Shown here one piece after another: positions 43,055 through 49,778 of a DNA stretch of 49,778 nucleotides; the first letter of the stretch is position 1; the number at the start of each line of letters is the position of its first letter. Both the position numbers and the translations under genes were made by a program. The notes under the pieces are model-generated. The model had not been told where the DNA came from. It saw only the letters and a list, made by a program, of their open reading frames with translations, and searched no databases. The DNA is from Paulinella micropora (Eukaryota > Cercozoa > Imbricatea > Euglyphida), in the NCBI GenBank assembly GCA_009731375.1, contig BJOX01000136.1:879663-929440 (forward strand), in the 5' to 3' direction.

Positions 43055-44866
43055 TTAAACCGAGGCCACCTCCAGGCTACCATTGCTTTCGTGCAAGTAC
43101 TTGAAATAGGCGCTGTAGATCGTAACATCATACAAGCCGTCAATGACTCCGCGCTTGCCGGAAGTGACTGCAGTGACAACCATCTCTTCCTGGGCGTTGT
43201 AAGCGGGCCCTGTGTCGTCGGGCGCCTGCTGGAACTTCAGCTTCAGCTGGTGGACGTCGCCGCGGGACCAGATGATGGGCTGGTCGTTCAGGTCCGTGAC
43301 GGACGCGGTGTACTCCATCGCTGCACTGACCTCCCAGTCGACCGTGTTGGACGCGCCAGCTCGTGTGTTGCTGAACTTGATCTTGACTCCGCACGAGCGC
43401 AGCCAGCTTGAGCTAGCCAGCACGGTGTTGAGGTTCGTCAGCGCGGCCGTGGCGGGCGAAGTGTAGCGCCGGTCGGTAATTCTGGCAAACGTGAGGCCGG
43501 AGTCGATATCGAGGATAGCCACCGTCACTCCCTTGAAGTCCACGATCAGGCGGTTGGTGTCGGAAGCGGCAAAGGTCGCGCCGTTGGCGTAGAAGGGCCC
43601 GTACTTGTGCGTGATGGCCGTGGCGCGCGGCGCGGGGCCGGTGTTGATCACCAGGCGCTCGCGGTTGCCGACAAAGGTCTTGTAACCGTCCATCACGCCG
43701 TCTAACATGGCCTTGGGGTCGTTGGAAAACGGGATCAGGTACACGCCGTTGGACTTCAGGTAGGAGCTGCGCACTAGTTGGCCCATCGTCTCCTCGCGGA
43801 AAAAGCGCTCGTCGATCGGGGTCCCTTCGCCCATCTGCGATCTGCCGTGCACGTCTTCAAGGTCGATTGTCGTCGCGTCGCCCAGCATGTCGTAGGTCAT
43901 CAAGCGCCCCGTGTTGTCGTACGTGTACTGCGGGTAGTAGGTCGTGGCGTCTCCGTACGAGGTCTGGTCGCCTGATTTGCGGATGAAGACAAACAGACCG
44001 CCGGAGTGGTGCGAGAATTGGTCCAGGTCAATGGCCAACCGGTCGGAGGGCTTGATGCGCTGGGCGTAGGCCGTGTACTGCACAAAGTCGACGTACTTCT
44101 GCTCGGCGACCTTGCCCATCTTCTGCGGGCTCCGGCCCAGGCGCATCCCGTTCGGCAGCTGCGTGCAGCCCGTGATGAAGCGGATCTCGCTCAAGCTGGC
44201 AGTGCAAGGCACGGCGGGCGCGGACTGGCCGTTGACTGCCGACTGGGCCGCCACGAAGATCGAACCTCTGGGATAGAACCTGATTTCGAGGTCGCCACGC
44301 AGCGTGCTGAGGTCCAAATCCATGCCGTTGATCCACGTGTGCAAAAGGGGCAAGTAAAAGTACTGCTCGTCGTTGTTCTCCCACTGGCGGCCGCTGACCT
44401 TGCCCGTCTTGGGGTCCATGTTGACCATGTCGGCGATCTGGTCGATGGCCTCTTGCGACAGCGTATTGAGTATCAGGTGCATCATGTCGCCGTGGTACCG
44501 CGCGATTTCGGTGCCCGTCAGGCGGTCGATGTACTCGATACGCTCGAACCACTGAGTAGTAGGCAAAACACGCGAGTCGGTCGGCTGGCTGCCGCTGGTC
44601 GTGAACGTGATCTTAAATCGCAGGGTCGCATCGTGGATCGCGCCGGACTGGTTGTTCTCGAGGATAAAGCTAAAAAAAGCAGTGTTGCTCAGCGCCGAGG
44701 TCGCGGCGGCGGGCGCCATGACCGTCTGCGTCCAGCAAGGGCGGGCATTGATCGCGCGGGCGTGCTCGGGATCAATCACGATCTCCTGGCCGTTGCGCGC
44801 TCTCTTGCCTGTGGCGACTTTTTGCTGCTTGCTAGCAGGGGGCACGACGACGGTGGCGGAAGACAT
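43055..44866 (-). CDS. Major capsid protein, double jelly-roll type
   Basis: The 603-residue protein is predicted to form the pseudo-hexagonal capsomers of an icosahedral particle. Recognisable parts are the TQWFERIEYIDRLTG segment, the YFYLPLLHTWING stretch followed by LRGDLEIRFYPRG in the first jelly roll, and beta-rich ITHKYGPFY and MEYTASV segments in the second. The order and length match capsid proteins of polinton-like viruses and small NCLDV relatives rather than HK97-type shells. There is no membrane segment. The N-terminal 35 residues are Lys/Arg-rich and probably face the interior. The start at 44866 is the only good ATG and lies next to a CTTAATATTATACTG box. It is flanked by small membrane proteins on the same strand. 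Confidence 0.87.
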   Translation of the reverse strand: MSSATVVVPPASKQQKVATGKRARNGQEIVIDPEHARAINARPCWTQTVMAPAAATSALSNTAFFSFILENNQSGAIHDATLRFKITFTTSGSQPTDSRVLPTTQWFERIEYIDRLTGTEIARYHGDMMHLILNTLSQEAIDQIADMVNMDPKTGKVSGRQWENNDEQYFYLPLLHTWINGMDLDLSTLRGDLEIRFYPRGSIFVAAQSAVNGQSAPAVPCTASLSEIRFITGCTQLPNGMRLGRSPQKMGKVAEQKYVDFVQYTAYAQRIKPSDRLAIDLDQFSHHSGGLFVFIRKSGDQTSYGDATTYYPQYTYDNTGRLMTYDMLGDATTIDLEDVHGRSQMGEGTPIDERFFREETMGQLVRSSYLKSNGVYLIPFSNDPKAMLDGVMDGYKTFVGNRERLVINTGPAPRATAITHKYGPFYANGATFAASDTNRLIVDFKGVTVAILDIDSGLTFARITDRRYTSPATAALTNLNTVLASSSWLRSCGVKIKFSNTRAGASNTVDWEVSAAMEYTASVTDLNDQPIIWSRGDVHQLKLKFQQAPDDTGPAYNAQEEMVVTAVTSGKRGVIDGLYDVTIYSAYFKYLHESNGSLEVASV

Positions 44867-44870
44867 CGTC

Positions 44871-44890
44871 GTTAGCAGTATAATATTAAG
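44871..44890 (-). promoter_or_regulatory. Promoter-like box before the capsid gene
   Basis: On the minus strand CTTAATATTATACTG resembles the TTTTAATACTATAACAG box at 30069 and starts about 24 bp before the capsid ATG. Proposed from similarity and position only. Confidence 0.5.
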
Positions 44891-44907
44891 GACAAAGAAG
44901 ATTTTTT

Positions 44908-45240
44908 TTATTTTTTCAGGATCATGACGGCCCCGATGGCCGCGGCGCCGACCGCCAAAGGCAGCGCCATGGACTTGAGGCCGCCCTCGGCGTTGTCGCC
45001 CAGCTGCTTGGTGGTGTCCATCGCTTCTTTCGGGATGTTGGTCACCTTGTCGATCTGCTTGCCGAAAAAGCCCGTGACTGACTTGAGAGTGCTGCCAAAC
45101 TGCCGCAGCCCTTCGCGGGTCCGCTCCCTCCTCTCCGCCTTTCTGCGCCCTATGCGCTGTTCGGTGGCGGCGCGGGCGTCCTTGCGGGCGGCCTTCTTGG
45201 CCGTGTGCCGCTCGTGCCTTTCTCGCGTGCGCTTGCCCAT
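44908..45240 (-). CDS. 110-aa basic protein with C-terminal membrane helix
   Basis: The first 45 residues are strongly basic (KRTRERHERHTAKKAARK, GRRKAERRERTR), consistent with nucleic-acid contact. A short amphipathic middle and one hydrophobic segment at 91-108 follow. Such a tail-anchored basic protein could link the genome to the inner membrane of the virion. The start follows TTTAATTAAG. It lies 41 bp upstream of the capsid gene on the same strand, in the morphogenesis cluster. The family is not recognised. Confidence 0.75.
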   Translation of the reverse strand: MGKRTRERHERHTAKKAARKDARAATEQRIGRRKAERRERTREGLRQFGSTLKSVTGFFGKQIDKVTNIPKEAMDTTKQLGDNAEGGLKSMALPLAVGAAAIGAVMILKK

Positions 45241-45286
45241 CTTTCTTAATTAAACTTGATAAGTCACGAAAATTAAATTTTTTTAT

Positions 45287-45670
45287 TTAAAAGACAATGA
45301 CTTGGCAGATGCGTTCCATGACTTGCGCAATTTGTCCCAGGAACTGAGCGTCCTTGGCCAGACTTTGCTTGGCCAGAAATCTTTGCTGCAGCTGTTGCAG
45401 GGCGGGAGTCGGAGCACGAGTCTTGGCGGCCAGCTCAAACCAGATGCCAGCTTCGCTCTGGACGTACGCGGCGAGCTTGCCGTCCTTGTAGGCAGGCAAA
45501 AAGAACTTTTCAACGGTCGCAACTTGCTGCTCAAGACCTAAGTTCCACTGCATCCGCAGGTCCTTGCTCTCGCCTGCAGACAGCAGCCCCCAGTTGTCCA
45601 GCACAGTCTCCAGGTCCGCAAAGAGCTTCTGCAGCGCTTGGCGCTTGGTAAGGCCGCCGGAGGATGTCAT
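45287..45670 (-). CDS. 127-aa helical protein of unknown function
   Basis: Predicted all-helical, soluble and Gln/Leu/Ala-rich (LQQLQQRFLAKQSLAKD). No cysteine cluster or membrane segment. It starts at an ATG inside the 3' part of the preceding 98-aa frame, overlapping it by 140 bp, and ends in AT-rich sequence shared with the next gene's promoter. I cannot assign it to a family. Confidence 0.7.
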   Translation of the reverse strand: MTSSGGLTKRQALQKLFADLETVLDNWGLLSAGESKDLRMQWNLGLEQQVATVEKFFLPAYKDGKLAAYVQSEAGIWFELAAKTRAPTPALQQLQQRFLAKQSLAKDAQFLGQIAQVMERICQVIVF

Positions 45671-45827
45671 CGAGCGTCACGTAGTGTGTGGGCAGCGGCT
45701 TGTCGAGGTCGCACGAGATTGATGGGCGCAAGAGCCGCTTGCAACAGGCGCGCACACAGCCGACCACGATGATAGCGGTTGTAACGATCAGAGCCCAGGC
45801 CAACAGAGCTTCCTCTTCCACTGGCAT
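45531..45827 (-). CDS. 98-aa protein with N-terminal membrane helix
   Basis: After a short acidic N-terminus, residues 8-24 form a membrane helix (LAWALIVTTAIIVVGC). A Cys/Arg-rich stop-transfer region (CVRACCKRLLR) and a polar tail follow. The C-terminal 45 codons overlap the start of the 127-aa gene in another frame, so either the genes truly overlap or a frameshift affects this tail. The first 55 residues are the most credible part. A virion-membrane role is possible. Confidence 0.6.
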   Translation of the reverse strand: MPVEEEALLAWALIVTTAIIVVGCVRACCKRLLRPSISCDLDKPLPTHYVTLDDILRRPYQAPSAAEALCGPGDCAGQLGAAVCRREQGPADAVELRS

Positions 45828-45862
45828 TCTTCACTCTAGACTAGCTACACAAGATTCTTTTT

Positions 45863-46327
45863 TTAGAAGCGGTAGTGTCCTTGGCCCGCGGGGTTCAGGT
45901 AGCCTTCGTAGAAGTACTGACTAAACACTTCCGAAAGCGCGCCGATCAAGAACAGCTGCTTGGCGGCGTCGCTGTCGCCTACCATCCCAAGCTGGCCGCG
46001 GCCCATGAGCCTGGGTAGCATGGCAAACAGCAGACCTCCCCCGGCCACGTGCACCGCGAGGGAAGGATAAGAGGCCAGGCGGCCCTCCTTGGTGCGGTTA
46101 AGGACCCTACTTTGAATGAGGTCAATAGCAGTGGCAGTCACAAAGGCTACGACAGCCAGGCCGGTGCTCTTGCTGACCATGACACCGCTCAGGCCGGGCA
46201 CGGCCGAGAGGTTGAAGACGGCAGGGCCCTGAATGACAACCGGGGCGGCCACATAGGCAAAAGCGGCCGCCGCGCCTGACCGGGCAAAGTTTTCCAGCGA
46301 GAACAGATCGCTCACGGCCTCGGACAT
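45863..46327 (-). CDS. 154-aa multi-pass membrane protein
   Basis: Hydrophobic segments at about 17-40, 48-70 and 88-108, and possibly 124-140, alternate with short Gly/Pro loops. A FSQYFYEGYL motif lies near the C-terminus. It starts at an ATG after AAACATCTCTCCGAAAAG and lies between the 98-aa and 220-aa genes, all on the minus strand. It is compatible with a virion inner-membrane protein; the family is not recognised. Confidence 0.75.
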   Translation of the reverse strand: MSEAVSDLFSLENFARSGAAAAFAYVAAPVVIQGPAVFNLSAVPGLSGVMVSKSTGLAVVAFVTATAIDLIQSRVLNRTKEGRLASYPSLAVHVAGGGLLFAMLPRLMGRGQLGMVGDSDAAKQLFLIGALSEVFSQYFYEGYLNPAGQGHYRF

Positions 46328-46380
46328 TTTTCTTTTCGGAGAGATGTTTAATTGGCGTACAACAAAATAAAATTTTTTTA

Positions 46381-47043
46381 TTATTTAACTGCGGGCGCAG
46401 GCGCGTCCAGATTCGTAGCTTGGCTCGCTGGCTGTGCTGCAAACATAGTGTTCTTGGCATGGGTGATGGCGGCCGTTTGAGCCGTCAGCAGGGCCAGTTC
46501 AGTCATAGGGTCCAGGCGCTGTAGCCCGATGCCCGCGCGCAGCTTGGCCCGCTCGAGCAAGAAGCACCACCGGTCGTTGGCGAAGCAGGCCTCGGTCGTG
46601 CCCGAGATTTGGTAACGCGACCGGTTCGCTACCAAGTTTTCGAGACAGACGAGCCCTTGCTTGAGCACGGCGTCCGCTAGCTCGCCCGACAGTTCACCTT
46701 CCAGCACTTCCTCGACTTCGTCCAACAGCAGCGGCAGCTTCTGTCTCGGCAGTCTGCGCAGAGTCTTTGGGTCGCAGTTGATGTGCGCCTTCTTGAGCTT
46801 GGGACCAATGAGGGCACTGCGGCCGTAAGCGCACAAGAGTCGGTAGTTGGGGTCATCGCGCAGTACGGGGTCTTCTGGTCCTGTTGCAGACGATGGCGCG
46901 GCTCCTAGACGCCGGGCCAGGCTCGCCTGAGAAGGGCCTGCCGTCCTGCGCCGCTTGGCCGGAGGAGGGGGGAGTGAGACAGCGGGCGGCTGTTCGATCT
47001 TTGTCTCGAGAGGAGGCTCTAAGTTGGCGAAAGGGTCTGTCAT
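46381..47043 (-). CDS. 220-aa virion-associated candidate with proline-rich N-terminus
   Basis: Residues 1-55 are Pro/Ala/Arg-rich and probably disordered, with a basic AKRRR cluster that could be a nuclear localisation signal. Residues 60-190 are helical (RLLCAYGRSALIGPKLKK, LLLDEVEEVLEGEL). The C-terminus is Ala-rich. The ATG at 47043 is preferred; upstream frame to 47052 has only a GTG. It lies in the minus-strand morphogenesis run. I do not recognise it. Confidence 0.7.
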   Translation of the reverse strand: MTDPFANLEPPLETKIEQPPAVSLPPPPAKRRRTAGPSQASLARRLGAAPSSATGPEDPVLRDDPNYRLLCAYGRSALIGPKLKKAHINCDPKTLRRLPRQKLPLLLDEVEEVLEGELSGELADAVLKQGLVCLENLVANRSRYQISGTTEACFANDRWCFLLERAKLRAGIGLQRLDPMTELALLTAQTAAITHAKNTMFAAQPASQATNLDAPAPAVK

Positions 47044-47091
47044 GATGATCACCCTTTTAATCTATCAATGCCCCAAGATTCTTTTTTTAGA

Positions 47092-47685
47092 CTACTCAAA
47101 GATGTTGGCATTGCCGGCCTTGTGGATGGTGTTCCAGCCTCGCACAGAGCCGTTCTCGCGATCGAGAGAAGACACCGCGGGGATTCGCGCCCACTGTTCG
47201 TCTCTGATCTTGGCCGCTTGGTACTGTTCCACGAAACCCGCCACTTGCATGCAGCCCTCCCAGGAATTTCCGTAGGTTCGACGCAATTCTACGAGCCATG
47301 GTAGCATGTTGGTGTTGTTTGCGTCCCATTTGTCTGCATTTTCATTTGCGCAGCAGTTGCTCTTGCAGAAAGCCTCTCCGTACACGCCAGTGATCTCCTT
47401 CGGTGTGCCGACGAGCAGGACCGCTCCCTTGTACCAAGGAGCCAGCGAGTTCTGCGACAGGCGCTGGGCCACCGTCTTCATCTGGCTGATAACAGGGAAT
47501 TTGGCTTCATCGAGGCCCGTACCCGCGGCGGACAGGGCCGAGTAGATGATCGAGCTGGTAGCAAGCGAGTCGGTCTGGATAATCGGCCGGGTCTCGGTAC
47601 CATGCTCGACTTGGTTGGCCTGGGCGGCGGCCGCCTTTTCTTCGCCTGTGTTGACTAGCGGCACGGTAGGGCCCCGGTTGCTCAT
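47092..47685 (-). CDS. 197-aa protein of unknown function
   Basis: A soluble, mixed alpha/beta composition with a CKSNCC cluster at about 115 and a WEGCMQVAGFVEQYQ segment. The N-terminal 40 residues are polar and likely flexible. The ATG at 47685 is chosen; five codons further upstream are open but begin with TTG. No membrane segment. It is flanked by minus-strand genes with about 40-bp AT-rich spacers, so it is probably co-regulated with them. No family recognised. Confidence 0.7.
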   Translation of the reverse strand: MSNRGPTVPLVNTGEEKAAAAQANQVEHGTETRPIIQTDSLATSSIIYSALSAAGTGLDEAKFPVISQMKTVAQRLSQNSLAPWYKGAVLLVGTPKEITGVYGEAFCKSNCCANENADKWDANNTNMLPWLVELRRTYGNSWEGCMQVAGFVEQYQAAKIRDEQWARIPAVSSLDRENGSVRGWNTIHKAGNANIFE

Positions 47686-47726
47686 GGTTGTATTTAACAA
47701 TCACCCGACAAGAAAAAAAAATTTAA

Positions 47727-47993
47727 TTATTTGCCGCCGCCAATCAGCTGCTGTTCGCAGCGGGCGGCTTGTTCTGGTGTCACTTCTAGCAAGATGGTGG
47801 CATCGGCAATCGCCGGTTGCTTAAACACTTTCTCAATGGGCGCTTCGGCCACGGTAGTCTGCAGGACCTCGATCGCTTTTTTTTCGGCGTCCTCTTGCTG
47901 TCGGCGTTTCTGCCCCGCGACGCGCGACTGTGCCTCGTTGACTTTGCCCAAGGCCAGCGCCAAGGTCGGATCAAAAAAAGCCAGGTGTTGCAT
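47727..47993 (-). CDS. 88-aa helical protein of unknown function
   Basis: A short charged protein with a central helix (EAQSRVAGQKRRQQEDAEKK), likely coiled coil, and a C-terminal helix with one cysteine. The ATG at 47993 follows an A-rich leader; an upstream open extension has no ATG. It sits 45 bp after the large coiled-coil gene. Role unknown. Confidence 0.68.
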   Translation of the reverse strand: MQHLAFFDPTLALALGKVNEAQSRVAGQKRRQQEDAEKKAIEVLQTTVAEAPIEKVFKQPAIADATILLEVTPEQAARCEQQLIGGGK

Positions 47994-48038
47994 TTTTTTC
48001 TCTCCTTGTTTTGGCAAGCAGTCAGTTTATTTTTTTTT

Positions 48039-49778
48039 TCATTGAGTGCCCCTGAACGCGTACGCGATCTGGTCCGCGTCGAGGACGCTCTTGAGACCGG
48101 ACAATGCCTCCCGTATTTCTTCATTGTCTTTTTGCTGGATAGCCTTCTCGAGTTTCTGGGCCCTCTCTTGCTGGAAATCAGTGAGGTTGTTAGGCAAGGC
48201 ATGCAGAATCCATAGTGCCGCGTCTGCAGCAGTGGCATTGGTGCCGAGAAGCTCGCCGACATTGCCGTACTTAAACTCTTGCGCCAATTGTTGCTTGCCA
48301 TCATCTGACCACTCGATTTGTGGAGGTAAGTGGCTCGTGTCGCTGGTCACGGCGTATGACAGGAGGTTTTTCACCGTGCCCGTTGTCATGTCTGCTCCTG
48401 TCAGCAGAAGCTTGCCGGTGCCTTCTGTCAGGCCACCTAAGCCCTCTATGAGTTTTACTCCTGCGCCCCCGAGCAGCTTGCCTCCTTCACTTGCTACGCT
48501 GCCCACGCCCGTCGCCAAGCTGCCTATACCACCCCCAAGGCCTGGCGCAGCGCTGTTGGCTGCGCTGCCGATCGTAGTGCCGACCACGTCAGCGGAGCCG
48601 CCAACAAGAGCGCCGATCAAGCTGCCGACCCCTCCACCGACGGCCGCGATCGTGCCCAGCGCACTGGCGACCTTGGTGGCGCCGAGCGCCTTTCCGACCT
48701 TGATAGTCAGGACCTTTTGCTTGTGTTTAGCCAGCTCTTTCTGTTTTTGCGCCAATTGTTGTTTGGACATTATCCCCTTTTGTTCCGCCTCCGCTAACTT
48801 GCTCTCGGCCGCGTCAATCTGGGCAAGCATCGCAGTCTTGGCCTCCTGTAGCTTGACGGAATTGGCCTTCGTGGCAACTTTGCTCTTGAGCTCGCTCATT
48901 TCCTTGGCGTCCTGTGTTGCCTTTGCCGTCAATTTGTCCAGATTTGCGATTGCCTCCTGGGCCTTTTCTCTTTGGACCTTGGCCTCTGCCTCTTGCTTGG
49001 CGGCCTGGGTAGTGGTTTCCAACAAGTCTCCCTCGGTGTCCAGCTTCTCCTTGGCGGACTCGTTGAGTTTCTTCTTGGCTTCCACTTTCTTGGCCTCCGC
49101 TTCAGCCAACTTCTTTTGTTGCTCTGCCTTCTTGAGTGTGGCGTTGGTCTCTGCGTTTAACTTGGCCACCTCATATTCGTGTTTTTCGTCCTCGTACAGC
49201 TCGGTGGCCTGGTGCATCGCCACTGCCACGTCGATTGGGTCGGGGCTGGAGTCGTTGAGTGCTACTTGCAGCCGGGAGAGAGCAAGGTTGAGTGACGGGC
49301 TAGGAACCAGAACGCCGGCCGTGGGCTCGAGTAGCTTGTCCTTCCATTTGGTAAACGGGTCCGACCCGCCCAGCAGGTTTGCAAAAAATGAGCCGATGTG
49401 CGTGTCCTTGGTAGCCTGAAGGAGAGCAGCCGCGTCGGTCCTGGTTTGTGGCGTAACGTACGGCGGCATGCTCTTGTGCGGCTTCTTGGCGGGAGGAGGG
49501 GGTGGCTCATCTTCTTCCTGCCCCTCTTCCACTTGGCCGTCCTCGCTCTCTTTTGGACCCTCATCCTCCGTCTCCGCTGCCTTTGGGGGCTCCTTGTCCT
49601 CTTCCTTCGTCTCTGCGGCCTTTTTCGGCTCTTCTTTGTCCTCCTTCGCCTTCTCTGGCTCGTGCTCTTCCTCCTCAGTCACACCTGATTCGTCTTCCTC
49701 TTCCCCCTCCTCGTCTTCTTCCATCTTCTCTGGCTCGTCGGCCTTCGGCCCCTCTTCCGTCTCCTCCGTCTTCTCCTT
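48039..49778 (-). CDS. Large acidic coiled-coil/glycine-zipper protein, 5' end outside window
   Basis: At least 579 codons are open to the window edge; the first ATG visible, at 49724, is probably internal because the 18 codons upstream continue the same Glu/Lys-rich repeats. From that Met: a Glu/Lys/Pro acidic region (1-90), a globular segment (95-165), a long coiled coil of Ala/Lys/Glu heptads (about 170-340), a glycine-rich, membrane-inserting zipper-like region (about 355-440, GGGVGSLIGALVGG) and a helical C-terminus. This layout resembles tape-measure-like or membrane-active virion proteins in other large viruses, but I have no specific family. Confidence 0.7.
   Translation of the reverse strand, partial: KEKTEETEEGPKADEPEKMEEDEEGEEEDESGVTEEEEHEPEKAKEDKEEPKKAAETKEEDKEPPKAAETEDEGPKESEDGQVEEGQEEDEPPPPPAKKPHKSMPPYVTPQTRTDAAALLQATKDTHIGSFFANLLGGSDPFTKWKDKLLEPTAGVLVPSPSLNLALSRLQVALNDSSPDPIDVAVAMHQATELYEDEKHEYEVAKLNAETNATLKKAEQQKKLAEAEAKKVEAKKKLNESAKEKLDTEGDLLETTTQAAKQEAEAKVQREKAQEAIANLDKLTAKATQDAKEMSELKSKVATKANSVKLQEAKTAMLAQIDAAESKLAEAEQKGIMSKQQLAQKQKELAKHKQKVLTIKVGKALGATKVASALGTIAAVGGGVGSLIGALVGGSADVVGTTIGSAANSAAPGLGGGIGSLATGVGSVASEGGKLLGGAGVKLIEGLGGLTEGTGKLLLTGADMTTGTVKNLLSYAVTSDTSHLPPQIEWSDDGKQQLAQEFKYGNVGELLGTNATAADAALWILHALPNNLTDFQQERAQKLEKAIQQKDNEEIREALSGLKSVLDADQIAYAFRGTQ

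Noticed and set aside
44006-44875. 289-codon plus-strand frame
   Set aside because: Antisense shadow of the capsid gene; GC-rich third positions keep it open.
48046-49419. 457-codon plus-strand frame
   Set aside because: Antisense of the Ala/Lys/Glu-rich coiled-coil gene, whose composition keeps the opposite strand open.

Overview
The window is a eukaryotic genome scaffold of two very different halves. Bases 1 to about 26,850 are almost entirely simple-sequence DNA. They hold tetranucleotide arrays (GATA/TATC, TAGG, GTAA, GTAT/CATA), a pentanucleotide block, homopurine tracts and TA runs, cut by short unique spacers that recur as higher-order repeats. The only protein-coding content there is a non-LTR retrotransposon on the minus strand, with reverse transcriptase, a CCHC knuckle and a restriction-like endonuclease, plus truncated relatives. 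Retroelement 3' ends repeatedly abut GATA arrays through a conserved GATGAGATRTCG junction, which suggests microsatellite-linked insertion. The host is probably a protist, alga or other repeat-rich eukaryote; I cannot name it.

From about 26,850 to the end the composition changes without an assembly gap into GC-richer DNA. First comes about 2.4 kb of non-coding structured DNA: tandem repeats, eight copies of an exactly 54-bp dyad module alternating with two other palindrome families, an iteron-like cluster and a palindrome. Then comes a dense, apparently intron-poor viral gene block running off the right edge. Recognisable genes are a double-jelly-roll major capsid protein, a penton-type minor capsid protein, a RuvC-like Holliday junction resolvase, an HMG/YABBY-like DNA-binding protein, ribonucleotide reductase small subunit and a 1,887-residue fibre-like protein with discoidin-like modules and YadA-like repeats. 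Around them sit small membrane proteins and virion-like unknowns, and a large coiled-coil/glycine-zipper protein is cut by the window edge.

The set fits a virus of the polinton-like or mriyavirus kind, or another small relative of the nucleocytoplasmic large DNA viruses. No DNA polymerase, packaging ATPase, protease, helicase or integrase is visible, so the lineage and completeness are undecided. Continuity with host-type repeats argues for an endogenous viral element, but a chimeric join is not excluded.

Seven N-runs break the sequence. Two of them (14,677 and 37,807) sit between copies of the same sequence and look like unmerged contig overlaps. The second pair differs at several bases, including amino-acid changes in RNR, implying at least two viral haplotypes or copies. 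The viral genes use intergenic AT-rich signals: a TTTTAATACTATAA-type box upstream of the RNR/115-aa gene pair and the 72-aa gene, a related box before the capsid gene, and TTTAATTA-like boxes next to several structural gene starts.
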